From positions 1-64,000 of the forward strand of contig NZ_NIQA01000004.1 of the NCBI RefSeq assembly GCF_002236805.1: a DNA stretch of 64,000 bases, in the 5' to 3' direction. Below are positions 19,320-29,840 of the stretch, piece by piece. The notes under the pieces were generated by a model. The model did not search any database. It was not told where the DNA came from and was given only the letters and a program-made list of their open reading frames with translations. Position 1 is the first letter of the stretch. Every line of letters starts with the position of its first letter. Made by a program: the position numbers and the translations under genes. This DNA is from Pusillimonas sp. T2 (lineage in GTDB: Bacteria > Pseudomonadota > Gammaproteobacteria > Burkholderiales > Burkholderiaceae_B).

Positions 19320-20108
19320 GTGTTTAACGACGCCCGTCTCATCAACTTCATTGCGAATACGCTGGCGATGCTGGCGTTGTTGGCTATGGTGGTGGGCGTT
19401 GTCGTTTGGGTGGTTCAGCGGCCTTACTTTGCTATTGCGCAAGTTCAGATCAAGCCCATGGACGAGCAAGCGTTGGGCTATGTGTCGGCGGCGACGGTCC
19501 AGGCGACCATTGCCGGCAAGTTGATGGGCAACTTTTTCAGTGTAAATCTGGATGAGGCCCGGCGCCTGCTTGAAACTGTGCCGTGGGTGAGAAACGTCAG
19601 CATTCGTCGCGTCTGGCCCAATACTTTGCAGGTCGAGTTCGAAGAGCAGCAGCCTTTGGCACTATGGAATGAAGATCAGATGATCAATACCTGGGGTGAG
19701 GCATTTCGGGCCAACCAGGGTGAGCTGCCCGACGATGCTGCACTGCCTGAGTTTTCGGGCCCGAAAGACGCTGAGCGGCTGGTCGTGCAGCGTTACGCTG
19801 AACTGGTGCGCTGGTTTGCTCCCTTGGGTCTGACCGTACGCGAAATTCATCTCAGCCCGCGGTACGCGTGGTCTGTGAAGCTGTCTGATGGCCTTTTGCT
19901 TAACCTGGGGCGAGATCCGGCTGCCGACGTTGCGGATCCGCACGGGCGTTCGGGGGCGTTGCCGTTTGCCAAGCGCATAGAGCGTTTTGTGCAGGCTTGG
20001 CCCGTGTTAGCTCAGCAGCTCAAGCAAAAAGTGGCCAGTGCCGATTTGCGTTACCCAGATGGGTTTGCCGTTACTTTGGCGCCCGTTTCCTCTTCTTCTT
20101 CTGAATAA
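19320..20108 (+). CDS. ftsQ: Cell division protein FtsQ
   Basis: FtsQ is a bitopic scaffold linking the FtsBL complex to the divisome. With the GTG start at 19320 it has 262 residues: a short cytoplasmic tail, one membrane helix (about 10-32), a POTRA domain starting at YFAIAQVQIKP, and the FtsQ/DivIB beta domain containing PWVRNVSIRRVWPNTLQVEFEEQQPLALW. An in-frame ATG at 19266 lies inside ddl. GTG 19320 is favoured because TAAGGA sits 7 bases upstream. Only 6 bases separate it from ftsA. Confidence 0.93.
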   Translation: MFNDARLINFIANTLAMLALLAMVVGVVVWVVQRPYFAIAQVQIKPMDEQALGYVSAATVQATIAGKLMGNFFSVNLDEARRLLETVPWVRNVSIRRVWPNTLQVEFEEQQPLALWNEDQMINTWGEAFRANQGELPDDAALPEFSGPKDAERLVVQRYAELVRWFAPLGLTVREIHLSPRYAWSVKLSDGLLLNLGRDPAADVADPHGRSGALPFAKRIERFVQAWPVLAQQLKQKVASADLRYPDGFAVTLAPVSSSSSE

Positions 20109-20114
20109 AACATT

Positions 20115-21341
20115 ATGACGCGTGACATCAAAGATCTGATTGTTGCCCTGGATATCGGTACCAGCAAGGTGGTTGCGGTGGTGGCCGAAATTTTGCCGGA
20201 AGGTCGCTTCGAAGTGATCGGCCTGGGGCAGCATGAATCGCAGGGCATGCGCAAGGGTGTTGTGGTCAACATCGAGGCAACGGTTAACTCGATCCAGCGA
20301 GCACTTGAAGAGGCCGAACTCATGGCCGATTGCAAGATCCGTGAGGTATACACGGGCATTGCCGGCAGCCACATTACCAGCTTCAATTCCAGCGGGATGG
20401 TGGCCGTCAAAGACAAAGAGGTCACCCCCACCGATGTCGCACGCGTTATCGAAACTGCTAAGGCCGTCAATATTCCGACCGACCAACAAGTTTTGCATGT
20501 ACTGACGCAAGAGTTCATTGTCGATAACCAGGACGACATCCGCGAGCCTATCGGCATGAGCGGCCTGCGGCTTGAAGTGCGAGTGCATATCGTGACCGGT
20601 GCTGTCAGTGCGGCACAAAATATTGTCAAGTGTGTGCGCCGCTGTGGGCTCGAGGTGCAAGACCTTATTTTGCAACCTTTGGCCTCCAGCATGGCGTGCC
20701 TGACCGCCGACGAAAAAGAGTTGGGCGTTGTTTTAGTGGACATTGGCGGGGGTACGACTGACATAGCCATTTACACCGGCGGCGCCATTCGCCATACTGC
20801 CGTGGTTCCGATCGCGGGTGATCAAATTACCAGCGATATCGCGGCCATGTTGCGCACGCCAACGCCCGATGCTGAAGAGATCAAGTTGCGTTACGGGATA
20901 GCCAAGCAAGTGCTGGCCAACCCCGAAGAGCACATCGAAGTGCCGGGTTTGGGCGACCGCCCGAACCGGCATGTGAAGCGTCAGGCGCTGGGTGCAGTCA
21001 TCGAGCCGCGCGTTGAAGAGTTGTTTACGTTTGTACAGCAGGTGGTTCGCGAGTCGGGATACGAAGATTTGCTGGCGTCAGGGGTGGTGCTTACGGGTGG
21101 CACAGCCTTGTTGCCTGGGGTGGTAGAGCTGGCCGAAGACGTTTTCCTGAAGCCTGTGCGCGTTGCCGTGCCGGCCTACGAGGGCAGTTTGGCCGATGTG
21201 ATGCGCAATCCAAGGTTTTCTACGGTTATGGGGCTGTTGACCGAAGCGCGTTTGCAGCGCGTTCGGGGCAAGAAAGTGGCGCAGCAAAAAGGCAGCGTCA
21301 AAACATTGCTGGCCCGCATGAAAGAGTGGTTCATGAATTAA
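20115..21341 (+). CDS. ftsA: Cell division protein FtsA
   Basis: FtsA is the actin-like membrane tether for FtsZ. It has 408 residues. Actin-fold nucleotide motifs are IVALDIGTSKVVAVV near the N-terminus (phosphate 1), VLVDIGGGTTDIAIY (about 208-222, phosphate 2) and VVLTGGTALLPGVVELA (about 323-339, adenosine). The C-terminus ends in the amphipathic membrane-targeting helix LLARMKEWFMN. A 161-base gap before ftsZ is unusual for this tightly packed cluster and leaves room for a separate ftsZ promoter. Confidence 0.97.
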   Translation: MTRDIKDLIVALDIGTSKVVAVVAEILPEGRFEVIGLGQHESQGMRKGVVVNIEATVNSIQRALEEAELMADCKIREVYTGIAGSHITSFNSSGMVAVKDKEVTPTDVARVIETAKAVNIPTDQQVLHVLTQEFIVDNQDDIREPIGMSGLRLEVRVHIVTGAVSAAQNIVKCVRRCGLEVQDLILQPLASSMACLTADEKELGVVLVDIGGGTTDIAIYTGGAIRHTAVVPIAGDQITSDIAAMLRTPTPDAEEIKLRYGIAKQVLANPEEHIEVPGLGDRPNRHVKRQALGAVIEPRVEELFTFVQQVVRESGYEDLLASGVVLTGGTALLPGVVELAEDVFLKPVRVAVPAYEGSLADVMRNPRFSTVMGLLTEARLQRVRGKKVAQQKGSVKTLLARMKEWFMN

Positions 21342-21502
21342 GGCGCGTAAGTGCCTTGATGGGCAGGTCGGGAGGCCTGTTCAAAGAAGACGTTTCAAAT
21401 CAGATGCGAACAACCAGTTGGCATTTCCTTTGAAGCGATTTCTGAAAATAGCGGTATTGGGGAATTTTGAAAACTAATTTTTGAACATGTGAGGGAGTCA
21501 AC

Positions 21503-22675
21503 ATGATGAATTTCGAAATGCTCGACAACAATAACAGCGGCACCGTTATCAAGGTCGTCGGTGTTGGGGGGGCCGGCGGTAACGCTGTGGCCCATATGAT
21601 CCGGTCCGGTATCAGCGGTGTCGATTTCATTTGCTGCAATACCGATGCGCAGGCCTTGGCTGCTACCGAAGCGCCTGTGCAGATCCGTCTTGGCCGCACC
21701 GGCTTAGGTGCTGGCGCCAAGCCCGAACAGGGGCGTGCCGCGGCTGAAACAGCCCGCGAAGAGATCCGTGCCGCCCTGAACGGTGCGCACATGGTCTTTA
21801 TCACTGCCGGTATGGGTGGCGGTACAGGCACGGGGGCAGGTCCGGTTGTAGCCGAAGTGGCTAAAGAGCTCGGTATTTTGACGGTCGGTGTGGTAACCAA
21901 GCCGTTTTCGTTCGAGGGCCACAAGCGTCTGCGCATGGCCGAAGAGGGCATTTCCGAGTTGTCACGTCATGTGCACTCCCTGATCGTCGTACTGAACGAA
22001 AACCTCTACGACCTGATGGATGATGACGCCACCCAGGAAGATTGCTTCAAGGCTGCCGACGACGTATTGCACAATGCATGCGCCGGTATTGCCGAGATCA
22101 TCAACGTCGAAGGCAACGTCAACGTCGACTTCGAAGACGTTAAGACCATTATGGGTGAGCAGGGTCAGGCCATGATGGGCACTGCGATTGCAGCCGGCGC
22201 AGATCGTGCGCGTGTGGCTGCCGAGCAAGCCATTGCTTGCCCGCTGCTCGAAGGTGTTGACCTGCATGGTGCCCGTGGCATGCTGGTTAACATTACCGCT
22301 AGCCGTACGCTCAAAATGCGTGAAACGCGCGAAATCATGGATACCATCCGTGGCTTTGCCGCAGAAGATGCCACCGTTATTTACGGAACGGCTTACGACG
22401 AATCTATGGGTGAGAACCTGCGTGTGACCGTTGTGGCTACAGGCTTGGGCCGTGCAAATGCACGTCCTCAGTTGGTGCAAACCCAGCACGAAGCGCGTCG
22501 TACTGGTACCGACGACGCGCCGTTCGCAAGCGGTCACGATTTTTCGGGTGCAGCCGAAGTGCCGGCGGTTATTCGCAACCCGCGTAGTCAGGCTTCGGCT
22601 CAGGTGCGCGCCCTCGAAACGGCGGGTATGGATCACTTTGATATCCCCGCGTTTTTGCGCAAGCAGGCCGATTAA
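21503..22675 (+). CDS. ftsZ: Cell division GTPase FtsZ
   Basis: FtsZ is the tubulin-like GTPase that forms the Z ring. It has 390 residues. The tubulin signature GGGTGTG is at 105-111 after VGVGGAGGNAVAHMI, and the T7 loop NVDFEDVKTIM follows. A variable linker leads to the C-terminal anchoring peptide DHFDIPAFLRKQAD that binds FtsA and ZipA. A strong GAGGGAG ribosome binding site precedes ATG 21503. A second ATG at 21506 is in frame. A large hairpin follows the gene. Confidence 0.98.
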   Translation: MMNFEMLDNNNSGTVIKVVGVGGAGGNAVAHMIRSGISGVDFICCNTDAQALAATEAPVQIRLGRTGLGAGAKPEQGRAAAETAREEIRAALNGAHMVFITAGMGGGTGTGAGPVVAEVAKELGILTVGVVTKPFSFEGHKRLRMAEEGISELSRHVHSLIVVLNENLYDLMDDDATQEDCFKAADDVLHNACAGIAEIINVEGNVNVDFEDVKTIMGEQGQAMMGTAIAAGADRARVAAEQAIACPLLEGVDLHGARGMLVNITASRTLKMRETREIMDTIRGFAAEDATVIYGTAYDESMGENLRVTVVATGLGRANARPQLVQTQHEARRTGTDDAPFASGHDFSGAAEVPAVIRNPRSQASAQVRALETAGMDHFDIPAFLRKQAD

Positions 22676-22741
22676 ACTCCTCGGCACGCTGTAGCGTAAA
22701 AACGACTCTCACATGTAGGGGTGTGGTTTAGCCCTGGCGCA

Positions 22742-22788
22742 GCCCGCCCGCCGGCCTGTTCTGGGGAACAACAGGCCGGCGGGCGGGC
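22742..22788 (+). terminator. Very stable GC-rich hairpin after ftsZ
   Basis: Two perfectly complementary 19-base arms (22742-22760 and 22770-22788) flank a 9-base loop. It lies 66 bases after the ftsZ stop and 130 bases before lpxC. No T-run follows, so it is not a canonical intrinsic terminator. It may attenuate read-through or protect the ftsZ mRNA 3' end. Confidence 0.6.
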
Positions 22789-22835
22789 GCGTGTGCTTGA
22801 AATTTTCAGATTGTTTCAGGGGCAGTACAAAAAGC

Positions 22836-22863
22836 TTAACGTTGCCCGATAAGCGGTTACAAT
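22836..22863 (+). promoter_or_regulatory. Putative lpxC promoter
   Basis: TTAACG (22836-22841) and TACAAT (22858-22863), spaced by 16 bases, lie in an AT-rich stretch downstream of the post-ftsZ hairpin and 55 bases before lpxC. This fits lpxC being expressed apart from the division genes. Motif-based inference. Confidence 0.4.
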
Positions 22864-22918
22864 AAAAACCTCGTCGTGAATACATCACGGCGCTAAAAAT
22901 AGCACCATAAATATCATC

Positions 22919-23842
22919 ATGTTACGTCAGCGCACCCTGCAAAAACCCATCAGTACGACCGGGGTTGGTCTTCATTCCGGCCGTCGGGTCGAGCTCACAT
23001 TGCGTCCAGCCGAACCCAACACAGGTATCGTGTTCCACCGAACCGATCTGCCTCAGGTCGTCGACTTGCCCGCCCAGGCTAGTCTGGTAGGGGGCACGCG
23101 CATGGCGTCTGTTTTGCAGAAAGATAATGTCAGGGTCTCTACGGTTGAGCATCTGATGTCGGCGCTCGCCGGTCTGGGCATCGATAATTTGCACATCGAC
23201 CTCAACGCCGAAGAAGTCCCCATCATGGACGGCAGTGCTGGTACCTTTGTTTATTTGCTGCGTTCGGCCGGCCTCGAAGAGCAGCAGGCCGCCAAAAAAT
23301 TCATTCGCGTACTCAAGCCCATCGAGGTTCGAGAGGGCGAGGGCAACGACCTCAAATGGGCTCGTCTCGAGCCCCACGATGGCTTTGCCTTGTCGTTTTC
23401 CATCGATTTCCGTCACCCTGCTATCGATGCTACCGCCAACTTTGCTGAAATCGATTTCGCAAAAGAGTCTTACGTCAAGGCGATTGCGCGCGCGCGTACC
23501 TTCGGCTTCGTTAACGAGCTCGAGGCCTTGCTTGCCGCAGGTTTGGCACGCGGCGGCAGTCTTGATAACGCCATCGTCATGGACGAATATCGGGTGCTTA
23601 ATTCCGATGGCCTGCGCTACGAAGACGAGTTCGTCAAACATAAAATTCTCGATGCCATTGGCGACCTGTACCTTATCGGTAAGCCATTAGTGGCCCGCTA
23701 CGTGGCGTGCAAGTCGGGTCACGGGCTTAATAATCAGTTGGCCCGTGCATTGTTGGCCGACGAGTCTGCCTGGGAAATCGTCACCTACGAGTCTGCCGCC
23801 GCTGCGCCCAAGGCTCTGGTCCACGAATGGAAACTTGCGTAA
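22919..23842 (+). CDS. lpxC: UDP-3-O-acyl-N-acetylglucosamine deacetylase LpxC
   Basis: LpxC is the zinc deacetylase that commits to lipid A synthesis. At 307 residues it has family length. The N-terminal [16 protein letters not shown], the first zinc ligand in [10 protein letters not shown] (about residue 79) and the second and third in [11 protein letters not shown] (about residues 240-248) are present, as is a late histidine in VHEWKLA. It ends the dcw cluster and is separated from ftsZ by a hairpin and its own likely promoter. Confidence 0.98.
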   Translation: MLRQRTLQKPISTTGVGLHSGRRVELTLRPAEPNTGIVFHRTDLPQVVDLPAQASLVGGTRMASVLQKDNVRVSTVEHLMSALAGLGIDNLHIDLNAEEVPIMDGSAGTFVYLLRSAGLEEQQAAKKFIRVLKPIEVREGEGNDLKWARLEPHDGFALSFSIDFRHPAIDATANFAEIDFAKESYVKAIARARTFGFVNELEALLAAGLARGGSLDNAIVMDEYRVLNSDGLRYEDEFVKHKILDAIGDLYLIGKPLVARYVACKSGHGLNNQLARALLADESAWEIVTYESAAAAPKALVHEWKLA

Positions 23843-23847
23843 ATTCA

Positions 23848-23904
23848 ATCGGTTAAACTAACCGATATGGCAATAAAAAAACGCTGCCCTTTGCAGCGTT
23901 TTTT
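23848..23904. terminator. Tandem hairpins, bidirectional terminator after lpxC
   Basis: A small hairpin (23848-23855 with 23859-23866) is followed by a canonical intrinsic terminator. Its stem 23876-23887 pairs with 23893-23904, with an A-run on the left and a T-run on the right. The symmetry allows it to end both lpxC and the convergent dciA-like gene. Confidence 0.9.
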
Positions 23905-23923
23905 ATTTTGCAGTGGCGTCGGG

Positions 23924-24406
23924 TTATAGCTTGTGGCGCGCAATAAGCCGCGCCAAGGCGTCTGACAGCGGCCCCTCGGGGGTGTTTTTGCGCAAGTGTT
24001 CAAAAGCCTCCAGGGCTTGGGCATCCAGCGGGATCACATCTTTTTCCCGTGCTGTTTTTATCTCGCCCTGTAACAGGTTTGCTTGAACCTTGACGCCGAT
24101 TTCGTTAACGTTCCAGCCAGTTTGTATCAGCAACTGAACGATTCTTGGGGCGAGCTGTCGAAGTTTCGAGGCATGAGAGGCGCTGGGTACTGCCAGTGTC
24201 ACTTTATCGCCTTCTATGCGAGCAACGCGGCAGCTGCTGGCCAGGGCCGGTGGCAGTGCTTTCTGTGTTGCGCGCTCAATTTGCAGCAGTTGTTGCGCTG
24301 TTGCCAGTACGTTGACCCCCCGCTGGTCATTGTTCAGCCAATCGTAGGCTGTATGACCCGTCTTGCGCCCAAAAAAGGCACTTGCGCGGCGTGGTGTGTC
24401 TGACAT
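23924..24406 (-). CDS. DciA-like DUF721 protein, predicted replicative helicase loader
   Basis: The product is 160 residues. The N-terminal half (about 30-110) is a KH-like DUF721 domain containing LLQIERATQKALPPALASSCRVARIEGDKVTLAVPSAS and a HASKLRQLAPRIVQLL helix. DUF721/DciA proteins load DnaB in bacteria that lack DnaC or DnaI. ATG 24406 was chosen because an in-frame extension to 24805 would run antisense through the next gene and has no homology. It is divergent from the M23 peptidase gene with an 18-base gap, so the promoters overlap the genes. Confidence 0.85.
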   Translation of the reverse strand: MSDTPRRASAFFGRKTGHTAYDWLNNDQRGVNVLATAQQLLQIERATQKALPPALASSCRVARIEGDKVTLAVPSASHASKLRQLAPRIVQLLIQTGWNVNEIGVKVQANLLQGEIKTAREKDVIPLDAQALEAFEHLRKNTPEGPLSDALARLIARHKL

Positions 24407-24424
24407 ATGCAGGATAAGTAAGGA

Positions 24425-25420
24425 ATGACAGTTGTGAAAGAATTGAAGTCTGAAAAGCAAGACCCCGTCAGTGCGCATTCTAGCGCCAAAGACAAACGGC
24501 TTTGGGTTTGGGTGCCGGCGGCGCTTGCCCTGATGGTAGGCTCGGCAGGCGCTGGGGCCTGGGGTTACGCACAATTGGCTCAGGCCGACAGCGTGATGCC
24601 TACGCACAGCATGCCGCAGAACTATCAGGTCGCTGCGCGCGACAGCGGATTGCTGCGCGCTAACCTGGGGCAGTTGGCCGCAAAGGTCGGCGAGCTTCAG
24701 GCGCGGGTTATTGAAATGAACGGGGTGAGCAAGCGGGTTGCGCAGGCGGCAGGTGTGTCGTATACCGACCCGGAAGTGCAAGCGAGCCTCGAAGAGGGGG
24801 TGCATGTGCTTGATGAGCCGGGCGGGCTGGCTGTGCCTTACGAGTCTGCTGAAACCCTGGGGCGCGAATTGGACTTGCTGGAACGCCGGCTGGCCATGCA
24901 GCGAGACAGTTTTGCCATGCTTGACCTTGTCATGACAAAGCGTGCGGGGATCGAGGCCAGCATGCCTTCTTACTCACCTGTTAATTATCCTTATCTCAGT
25001 TCGTCGTACGGCTGGCGTCGTCACCCGATATCGGGGCGTCATACGATGCACGAAGGGCTGGATTTTGCAGCGCCCCATGGTGCGCCTATTTATGCGGCCT
25101 CTGGCGGTGTGGTGACCTTATCGGGTAATCAGCCCGGTTACGGTAAAACCATCGAAATTCAGCACGGTCATGGTTTGGTAACCCGATACGCGCATGCGTC
25201 GCAGCTCGGCGTCAAGGTTGGTGACCTCGTCGAAAAAGGTCAGAAAATCGGGAAGGTGGGTTCTACGGGTCGTTCTACGGGCCCGCACTTGCATTTCGAA
25301 GTCAGAATCGGCGGCCACCCGCTTGATCCACGACTTTTTTTAAGCCAGCCTGAGGTTGAGAAAACCTTGGTGGCCAGTGCAGATGACGACGTCAAAAACG
25401 TGCGTTCTCAGGTGCGTTAA
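24425..25420 (+). CDS. M23 family metallopeptidase, membrane-anchored
   Basis: The product is 331 residues. It has a cytoplasmic tail of about 27 residues, one membrane helix (about 28-50), an alpha-helical region likely to form coiled coil (about 70-180), and a C-terminal LytM domain (about 195-320). The zinc site looks intact: the first His and Asp in [10 protein letters not shown] and the HLHFEV motif near 288-293. It could therefore cleave peptidoglycan crosslinks rather than act only as an EnvC/NlpD-type activator. It lies 47 bases before secA and may be cotranscribed with it. Confidence 0.88.
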   Translation: MTVVKELKSEKQDPVSAHSSAKDKRLWVWVPAALALMVGSAGAGAWGYAQLAQADSVMPTHSMPQNYQVAARDSGLLRANLGQLAAKVGELQARVIEMNGVSKRVAQAAGVSYTDPEVQASLEEGVHVLDEPGGLAVPYESAETLGRELDLLERRLAMQRDSFAMLDLVMTKRAGIEASMPSYSPVNYPYLSSSYGWRRHPISGRHTMHEGLDFAAPHGAPIYAASGGVVTLSGNQPGYGKTIEIQHGHGLVTRYAHASQLGVKVGDLVEKGQKIGKVGSTGRSTGPHLHFEVRIGGHPLDPRLFLSQPEVEKTLVASADDDVKNVRSQVR

Positions 25421-25467
25421 ACTGTATTGTTTTCCTGCGGCGCGGCCGCCAACTCATACGAAGAACT

Positions 25468-28209
25468 ATGGTTTCTCTGCTTAAAAAGCTTTTAGGTTCC
25501 CGCAACGACCGGATCCTCAAACAGTATCGAAAGCTGGTCGGGCAAATCAATGCCCTCGAACCGTCGCTTCAGGCGCTGTCCGACGACGAGCTCCGGGAAA
25601 AAACAACCCAGTTCAAAGCGCGGTTGGCCGAAGGTAAAACGCTCGACAGCTTATTGCCGGAAGCATTTGCCGTGGTTCGCGAAGCCAGCAAGCGTGTTTT
25701 TGGCATGCGGCACTTCGATGTCCAGATGCTCGGGGCTATTGCCTTGCATAACGGCAAAATTGCCGAGATGCGCACTGGCGAAGGTAAAACCCTCATGGCC
25801 ACCCTGGCGGTTTACCTGAATGCCCTGGCGGGTAAGGGTGTTCATGTGGTTACCGTGAACGATTACCTTGCACGTCGCGATGCCGGCTGGATGGGACGTT
25901 TGTATAACTTCCTGGGGCTGTCTGTGGGCGTTGTCGTGCCCCAGCAAGAAAACGACGAAAAAATTGCAGCATATGCCGCTGATATTACGTACGGCACCAA
26001 CAACGAGTTCGGCTTCGATTACCTGCGCGACAACATGGAGTATCGCTCAGAAGATCGGCGTCAACGTGGCCTGAATTTCGCGATTGTCGACGAGGTCGAC
26101 TCGATTCTTATCGACGAAGCTCGTACGCCGTTGATTATCTCCGGTCAGGCCGAAGATCACACCGATCTTTACATTCGCATGAATGCGGTACCGCCCATGA
26201 TGGTGCGCATGGCCTCCGAGCCAAAGCCCCACGAGCCGGAGCCGGAAGGCGATTTCTGGGTCGACGAAAAAGGCCAGCAGGTGCACTTGTCTGAGTCGGG
26301 CATGGAGCACGCCGAAGAGATCTTGTCGCGCATCGGTTTGCTCCCCGAGGGCGAGTCTTTGTACGACCCGCGTCATATTTCCCTTATTCACCATTTAATG
26401 GTTGCGTTGCGGGCGCACAATTTGTTCCATCGCGACCAGCATTATGTGGTGGCCGACGACGAAGTCGTTATCGTCGACGAGTTCACCGGTCGCCTCATGG
26501 CGGGCCGTCGCTGGTCCGATGGTCTGCACCAGGCAGTCGAGGCCAAAGAAGGCGTAAAGATCCAGAACGAAAACCAGACACTGGCTTCCATTACGTTCCA
26601 GAACTATTTCCGTATGTACGAGAAGTTGTCGGGCATGACGGGTACCGCCGATACCGAAGCCTACGAGTTTCAGGAAATTTACGGTCTTGAGACCGTACTG
26701 ATCCCGACCAATCGTCCTATGCTCCGTATCGACCAGAACGATCAGGTGTTCAAAACTGACGACGAAAAGTACAACGCCATTCTGGCCGACATCAAAGACT
26801 GTCAAGAGCGTGGTCAGCCGGTGTTGGTCGGTACGACCAGCATCGAAAACTCAGAGCGCCTGTCGACCTTGCTGGGCAAGGCCGGGCTGGTTCACGAGGT
26901 GCTGAACGCCAAGCAGCACGCGCGCGAGGCCGAAATTGTTGCCGAAGCAGGTAAGCCGGGCCGTATTACCATCGCCACCAATATGGCAGGTCGGGGTACC
27001 GATATCGTGCTCGGCGGCAGCATCGACAAGCAGGTCGATCTGATCCGTGCCGATGAATCATTGTCTGAAGACGAAAAGCAGGCTCGCGTCCAGCGGGTCA
27101 AGCAAGAGTGGCAACCCCTGAACGAGCAAGTTAAGACAGCAGGGGGCTTACGTATTATTGGTACCGAGCGCCACGAGTCACGGCGAATCGACAACCAGCT
27201 GCGTGGCCGCGCCGGTCGTCAGGGTGATCCCGGTTCTTCGCGTTTTTACTTGTCCCTCGAAGACTCCCTGATGCGGATTTTTGCAGGCGATCGGGTGCGT
27301 GCCATTATGGAACGTTTGCGTTTGCCCGAGGGCGAGCCTATCGAAGCGCGCATGGTGTCTCGCTCCATCGAGTCTGCACAGCGCAAGGTAGAGGCACGTA
27401 ACTTCGATATCCGCAAGCAGTTGCTGCAGTTCGACGACGTGTCCAATGATCAGCGCAAAGTGCTTTATGCTCAGCGCAACGATGTGCTCGACGCAGCGGA
27501 TGTCGGCGACACGGTGGTCAATTTGCTCAATGCCACCATCGTGGAAACGTTCCGCGCCTATGTGCCTGAAGAGTCAGTCGAAGACCAGTGGGATATCGCC
27601 GCGTTGCAGGCAACGCTCGAGTCCGACTGGGCTATTGTCCTGCCCTTGGCCGATATGCTCGAGAAAGAGCCCAATCTTACCGATGAGGATCTGCTAGAGC
27701 GCGTGCAGGCCGAAGCGCTGCGGTTGTATCAGGCCAAGGTTGAGCTTGTCGGTCGCGACAACTGGGCGCCGTTCGAACGCTCGGTGCTGCTCCAGGCCAT
27801 CGACACCAACTGGCGTAACCACTTGTCAGCCCTCGATCACTTGCGTCAGGGTATTCATTTGCGGGGTTATGCTCAAAAAGATCCTAAGCAAGAATACAAA
27901 CGCGAAGCCTTCGAGCTATTTTCCGATATGCTCGACCGGGTGCGTACGGAAGTGGTTCGGGTATTGATGACTGTACGTATTCAAACGCCCGAGCAAGTCG
28001 AGGTTGCCGAGCCCGAGCCGTCTGGCGTGGGTAGCGTCACCTACCATCACTCCGACTATGATGCCGCACTTAGCGGTACAGACCCTGGCTTGGAAGAAGA
28101 GCCTGCGTCGATGGGGGCGTTGGGTGGTGTACCTAAAGTAGGGCGAAATGATGCGTGCCCTTGCGGTAGCGGTAAAAAGTACAAGCACTGCCACGGCAAG
28201 TTAAGTTAA
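25468..28209 (+). CDS. secA: Preprotein translocase ATPase SecA
   Basis: SecA drives post-translational export through SecYEG. At 913 residues it is full length. Walker [11 protein letters not shown] is at about 101-110, and the DEAD-type Walker [13 protein letters not shown] at about 207. The preprotein-crosslinking domain follows, then the second RecA fold with [17 protein letters not shown] and [17 protein letters not shown]. An acidic linker leads to the SecB/lipid-binding zinc tail [16 protein letters not shown] strong terminator follows. Confidence 0.98.
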   Translation: MVSLLKKLLGSRNDRILKQYRKLVGQINALEPSLQALSDDELREKTTQFKARLAEGKTLDSLLPEAFAVVREASKRVFGMRHFDVQMLGAIALHNGKIAEMRTGEGKTLMATLAVYLNALAGKGVHVVTVNDYLARRDAGWMGRLYNFLGLSVGVVVPQQENDEKIAAYAADITYGTNNEFGFDYLRDNMEYRSEDRRQRGLNFAIVDEVDSILIDEARTPLIISGQAEDHTDLYIRMNAVPPMMVRMASEPKPHEPEPEGDFWVDEKGQQVHLSESGMEHAEEILSRIGLLPEGESLYDPRHISLIHHLMVALRAHNLFHRDQHYVVADDEVVIVDEFTGRLMAGRRWSDGLHQAVEAKEGVKIQNENQTLASITFQNYFRMYEKLSGMTGTADTEAYEFQEIYGLETVLIPTNRPMLRIDQNDQVFKTDDEKYNAILADIKDCQERGQPVLVGTTSIENSERLSTLLGKAGLVHEVLNAKQHAREAEIVAEAGKPGRITIATNMAGRGTDIVLGGSIDKQVDLIRADESLSEDEKQARVQRVKQEWQPLNEQVKTAGGLRIIGTERHESRRIDNQLRGRAGRQGDPGSSRFYLSLEDSLMRIFAGDRVRAIMERLRLPEGEPIEARMVSRSIESAQRKVEARNFDIRKQLLQFDDVSNDQRKVLYAQRNDVLDAADVGDTVVNLLNATIVETFRAYVPEESVEDQWDIAALQATLESDWAIVLPLADMLEKEPNLTDEDLLERVQAEALRLYQAKVELVGRDNWAPFERSVLLQAIDTNWRNHLSALDHLRQGIHLRGYAQKDPKQEYKREAFELFSDMLDRVRTEVVRVLMTVRIQTPEQVEVAEPEPSGVGSVTYHHSDYDAALSGTDPGLEEEPASMGALGGVPKVGRNDACPCGSGKKYKHCHGKLS

Positions 28210-28231
28210 CGCGCGGTCAGGCTAATAAATT

Positions 28232-28278
28232 ACACCCCAAGAGCTGGAGGCTAATCCAGATTTTGGGGTGTTTTTTTA
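28232..28278. terminator. Intrinsic terminator after secA
   Basis: The outer stem 28232-28240 pairs with 28263-28271. A second stem inside it pairs 28244-28248 with 28255-28259. A run of T follows from 28271. It lies 22 bases after secA and 60 bases before the convergent mgtE stop. Confidence 0.9.
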
Positions 28279-28337
28279 TGGCGATATGTGAAGGGGCGTT
28301 GTGCAGTGGCAAGGCTTATAGGGCCTGTCACCTTAGC

Positions 28338-29825
28338 TTAGAGCAGAAACAAAGACGCCAGGCCCAGGAAAATAAAGAAGCCTAACGAGTCGGTGGCAAA
28401 GGTAAGCAGCACCGAAGAGCCCATGGCGGGGTCTTTGCCGAAGCGGTCGCGCAGCACCGGGATAAGTACACCCAGCGCGGCACCAATAAGCATGTTGCCG
28501 ATCATGGCGATCATCATGACCAGAGCAATGGCCCATTCGCCGGAAATCCACCAGGCAAAGCTGGCGGCGACCAGACTGCCGCAAGCGCCCACCATGAAGG
28601 TGACTTTTAACTCGCGTTGGACCAGTCGCCAGGCCGAAGAACCGGTGACGCGCCCCATGGCCAGCGCCCGGATGACCATGGTCATGGTTTGGTTGCCCGA
28701 GTTGCCGCCGATACCGGCGACGATGGACATCAAAAACGCCAGAATGACAATGTGGCTGACGGTGTCTTCGAAGCGGGACGCGACGAATGACGCGACCGAT
28801 GCGGTAATCAGATTGACCAGCAGCCAGGGTGCGCGGTTGCGGATGGCGCTGACCACCGGCGCGAACATGTCTTCTTCTTGCAGACCGGCACGAGACAGTG
28901 CCTGCTCTTGTGAGTCTTCTTGAATCACGTCAACCACTTCGGCGATGGTGACGCGGCCGATCAAGCGGCCCTGGTCGTCGATGACGGGGGCCGAGACCAG
29001 ATCGTAGCGTTCGAAAGCCCCTGCCGCATCGGCGTCGGAGTCGAGCGGGTTGAGCGTGAGAAAGTCGGTATGCATGACCTCTTTCACATCGACTTCGGGT
29101 TCGCTGACCAGCAGTCTTGAAACCGGCAAAACGCCTTGCAGCTTGTCTTGTCGGTCGACCACAAAGATCTGGTCGGTGTGGTCGGGGAGCTCTTGCAGGC
29201 GGCGCAGGTAACGCAACACGACCTCAAGCGAGACATCTTCGCGCACCCGGACCATTTCGAAGTCCATGATGGCGCCCACCGTGCCTTCGGGGTAACCCAT
29301 GGCCTCGATGAGTTGTGCCCGCTCTTCGTCGGTCAGCCCTTTTTGGACTTCGGCAACGACGTCGGGTGGCAGATCGGCGACCAGGTCGGCGATCTCGTCG
29401 GCGTCCATCGCCTCGGTGGCGGCCACGAGGTCTTTGCGATCCATCGACTTGATGAGAGACTCGCGCGCCCAGTCATCGATCTCGAGCAGAACGTCGGCAT
29501 CGAATTTGGGGTTGACCAGTTGCCAGACGGCCTGGCGCTCGTCGACGGGCAGGGATTCGAGAATGAAGGCAATATCAGACGGATGCAGGTCGTTGATAAT
29601 GTCTTTGATTTCGCTTTCGTGCTGACGATGCAGAATCCCTTCGAGCAGGTTGGATTTGTCGTCTTCTTCGTACTGGCGATGCGCGAGGGCCTCGACAACT
29701 TCTTGCCGTTTCAGGATACCCTGAAGCTTTTGCAGCGCTTGCTGGGCGTCTTCGGGGTCGAGGCGCCGCGGAATGGTGATGGGCTCGTTGACGGGTTGTT
29801 GCGCGGGAGGTGGTGTTTGCTGCAT
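28338..29825 (-). CDS. mgtE: Magnesium transporter MgtE
   Basis: MgtE is a homodimeric Mg2+ channel gated by cytosolic Mg2+. The product is 495 residues: a proline-rich start, the N domain of superhelical repeats (about 30-170, with LEGILHRQHESEIKDIINDLHPSDIAFILESLP), two CBS domains (about 175-300) and a C-terminal block of five membrane helices. The fourth and fifth helices carry the conserved GGNSGNQTMTMVIRALA pore segment (about 380-396). It is the last gene of a minus-strand operon with the amidohydrolase 15 bases upstream. Confidence 0.96.
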   Translation of the reverse strand: MQQTPPPAQQPVNEPITIPRRLDPEDAQQALQKLQGILKRQEVVEALAHRQYEEDDKSNLLEGILHRQHESEIKDIINDLHPSDIAFILESLPVDERQAVWQLVNPKFDADVLLEIDDWARESLIKSMDRKDLVAATEAMDADEIADLVADLPPDVVAEVQKGLTDEERAQLIEAMGYPEGTVGAIMDFEMVRVREDVSLEVVLRYLRRLQELPDHTDQIFVVDRQDKLQGVLPVSRLLVSEPEVDVKEVMHTDFLTLNPLDSDADAAGAFERYDLVSAPVIDDQGRLIGRVTIAEVVDVIQEDSQEQALSRAGLQEEDMFAPVVSAIRNRAPWLLVNLITASVASFVASRFEDTVSHIVILAFLMSIVAGIGGNSGNQTMTMVIRALAMGRVTGSSAWRLVQRELKVTFMVGACGSLVAASFAWWISGEWAIALVMMIAMIGNMLIGAALGVLIPVLRDRFGKDPAMGSSVLLTFATDSLGFFIFLGLASLFLL

Positions 29826-29840
29826 GGGTAGGCGCGACCT

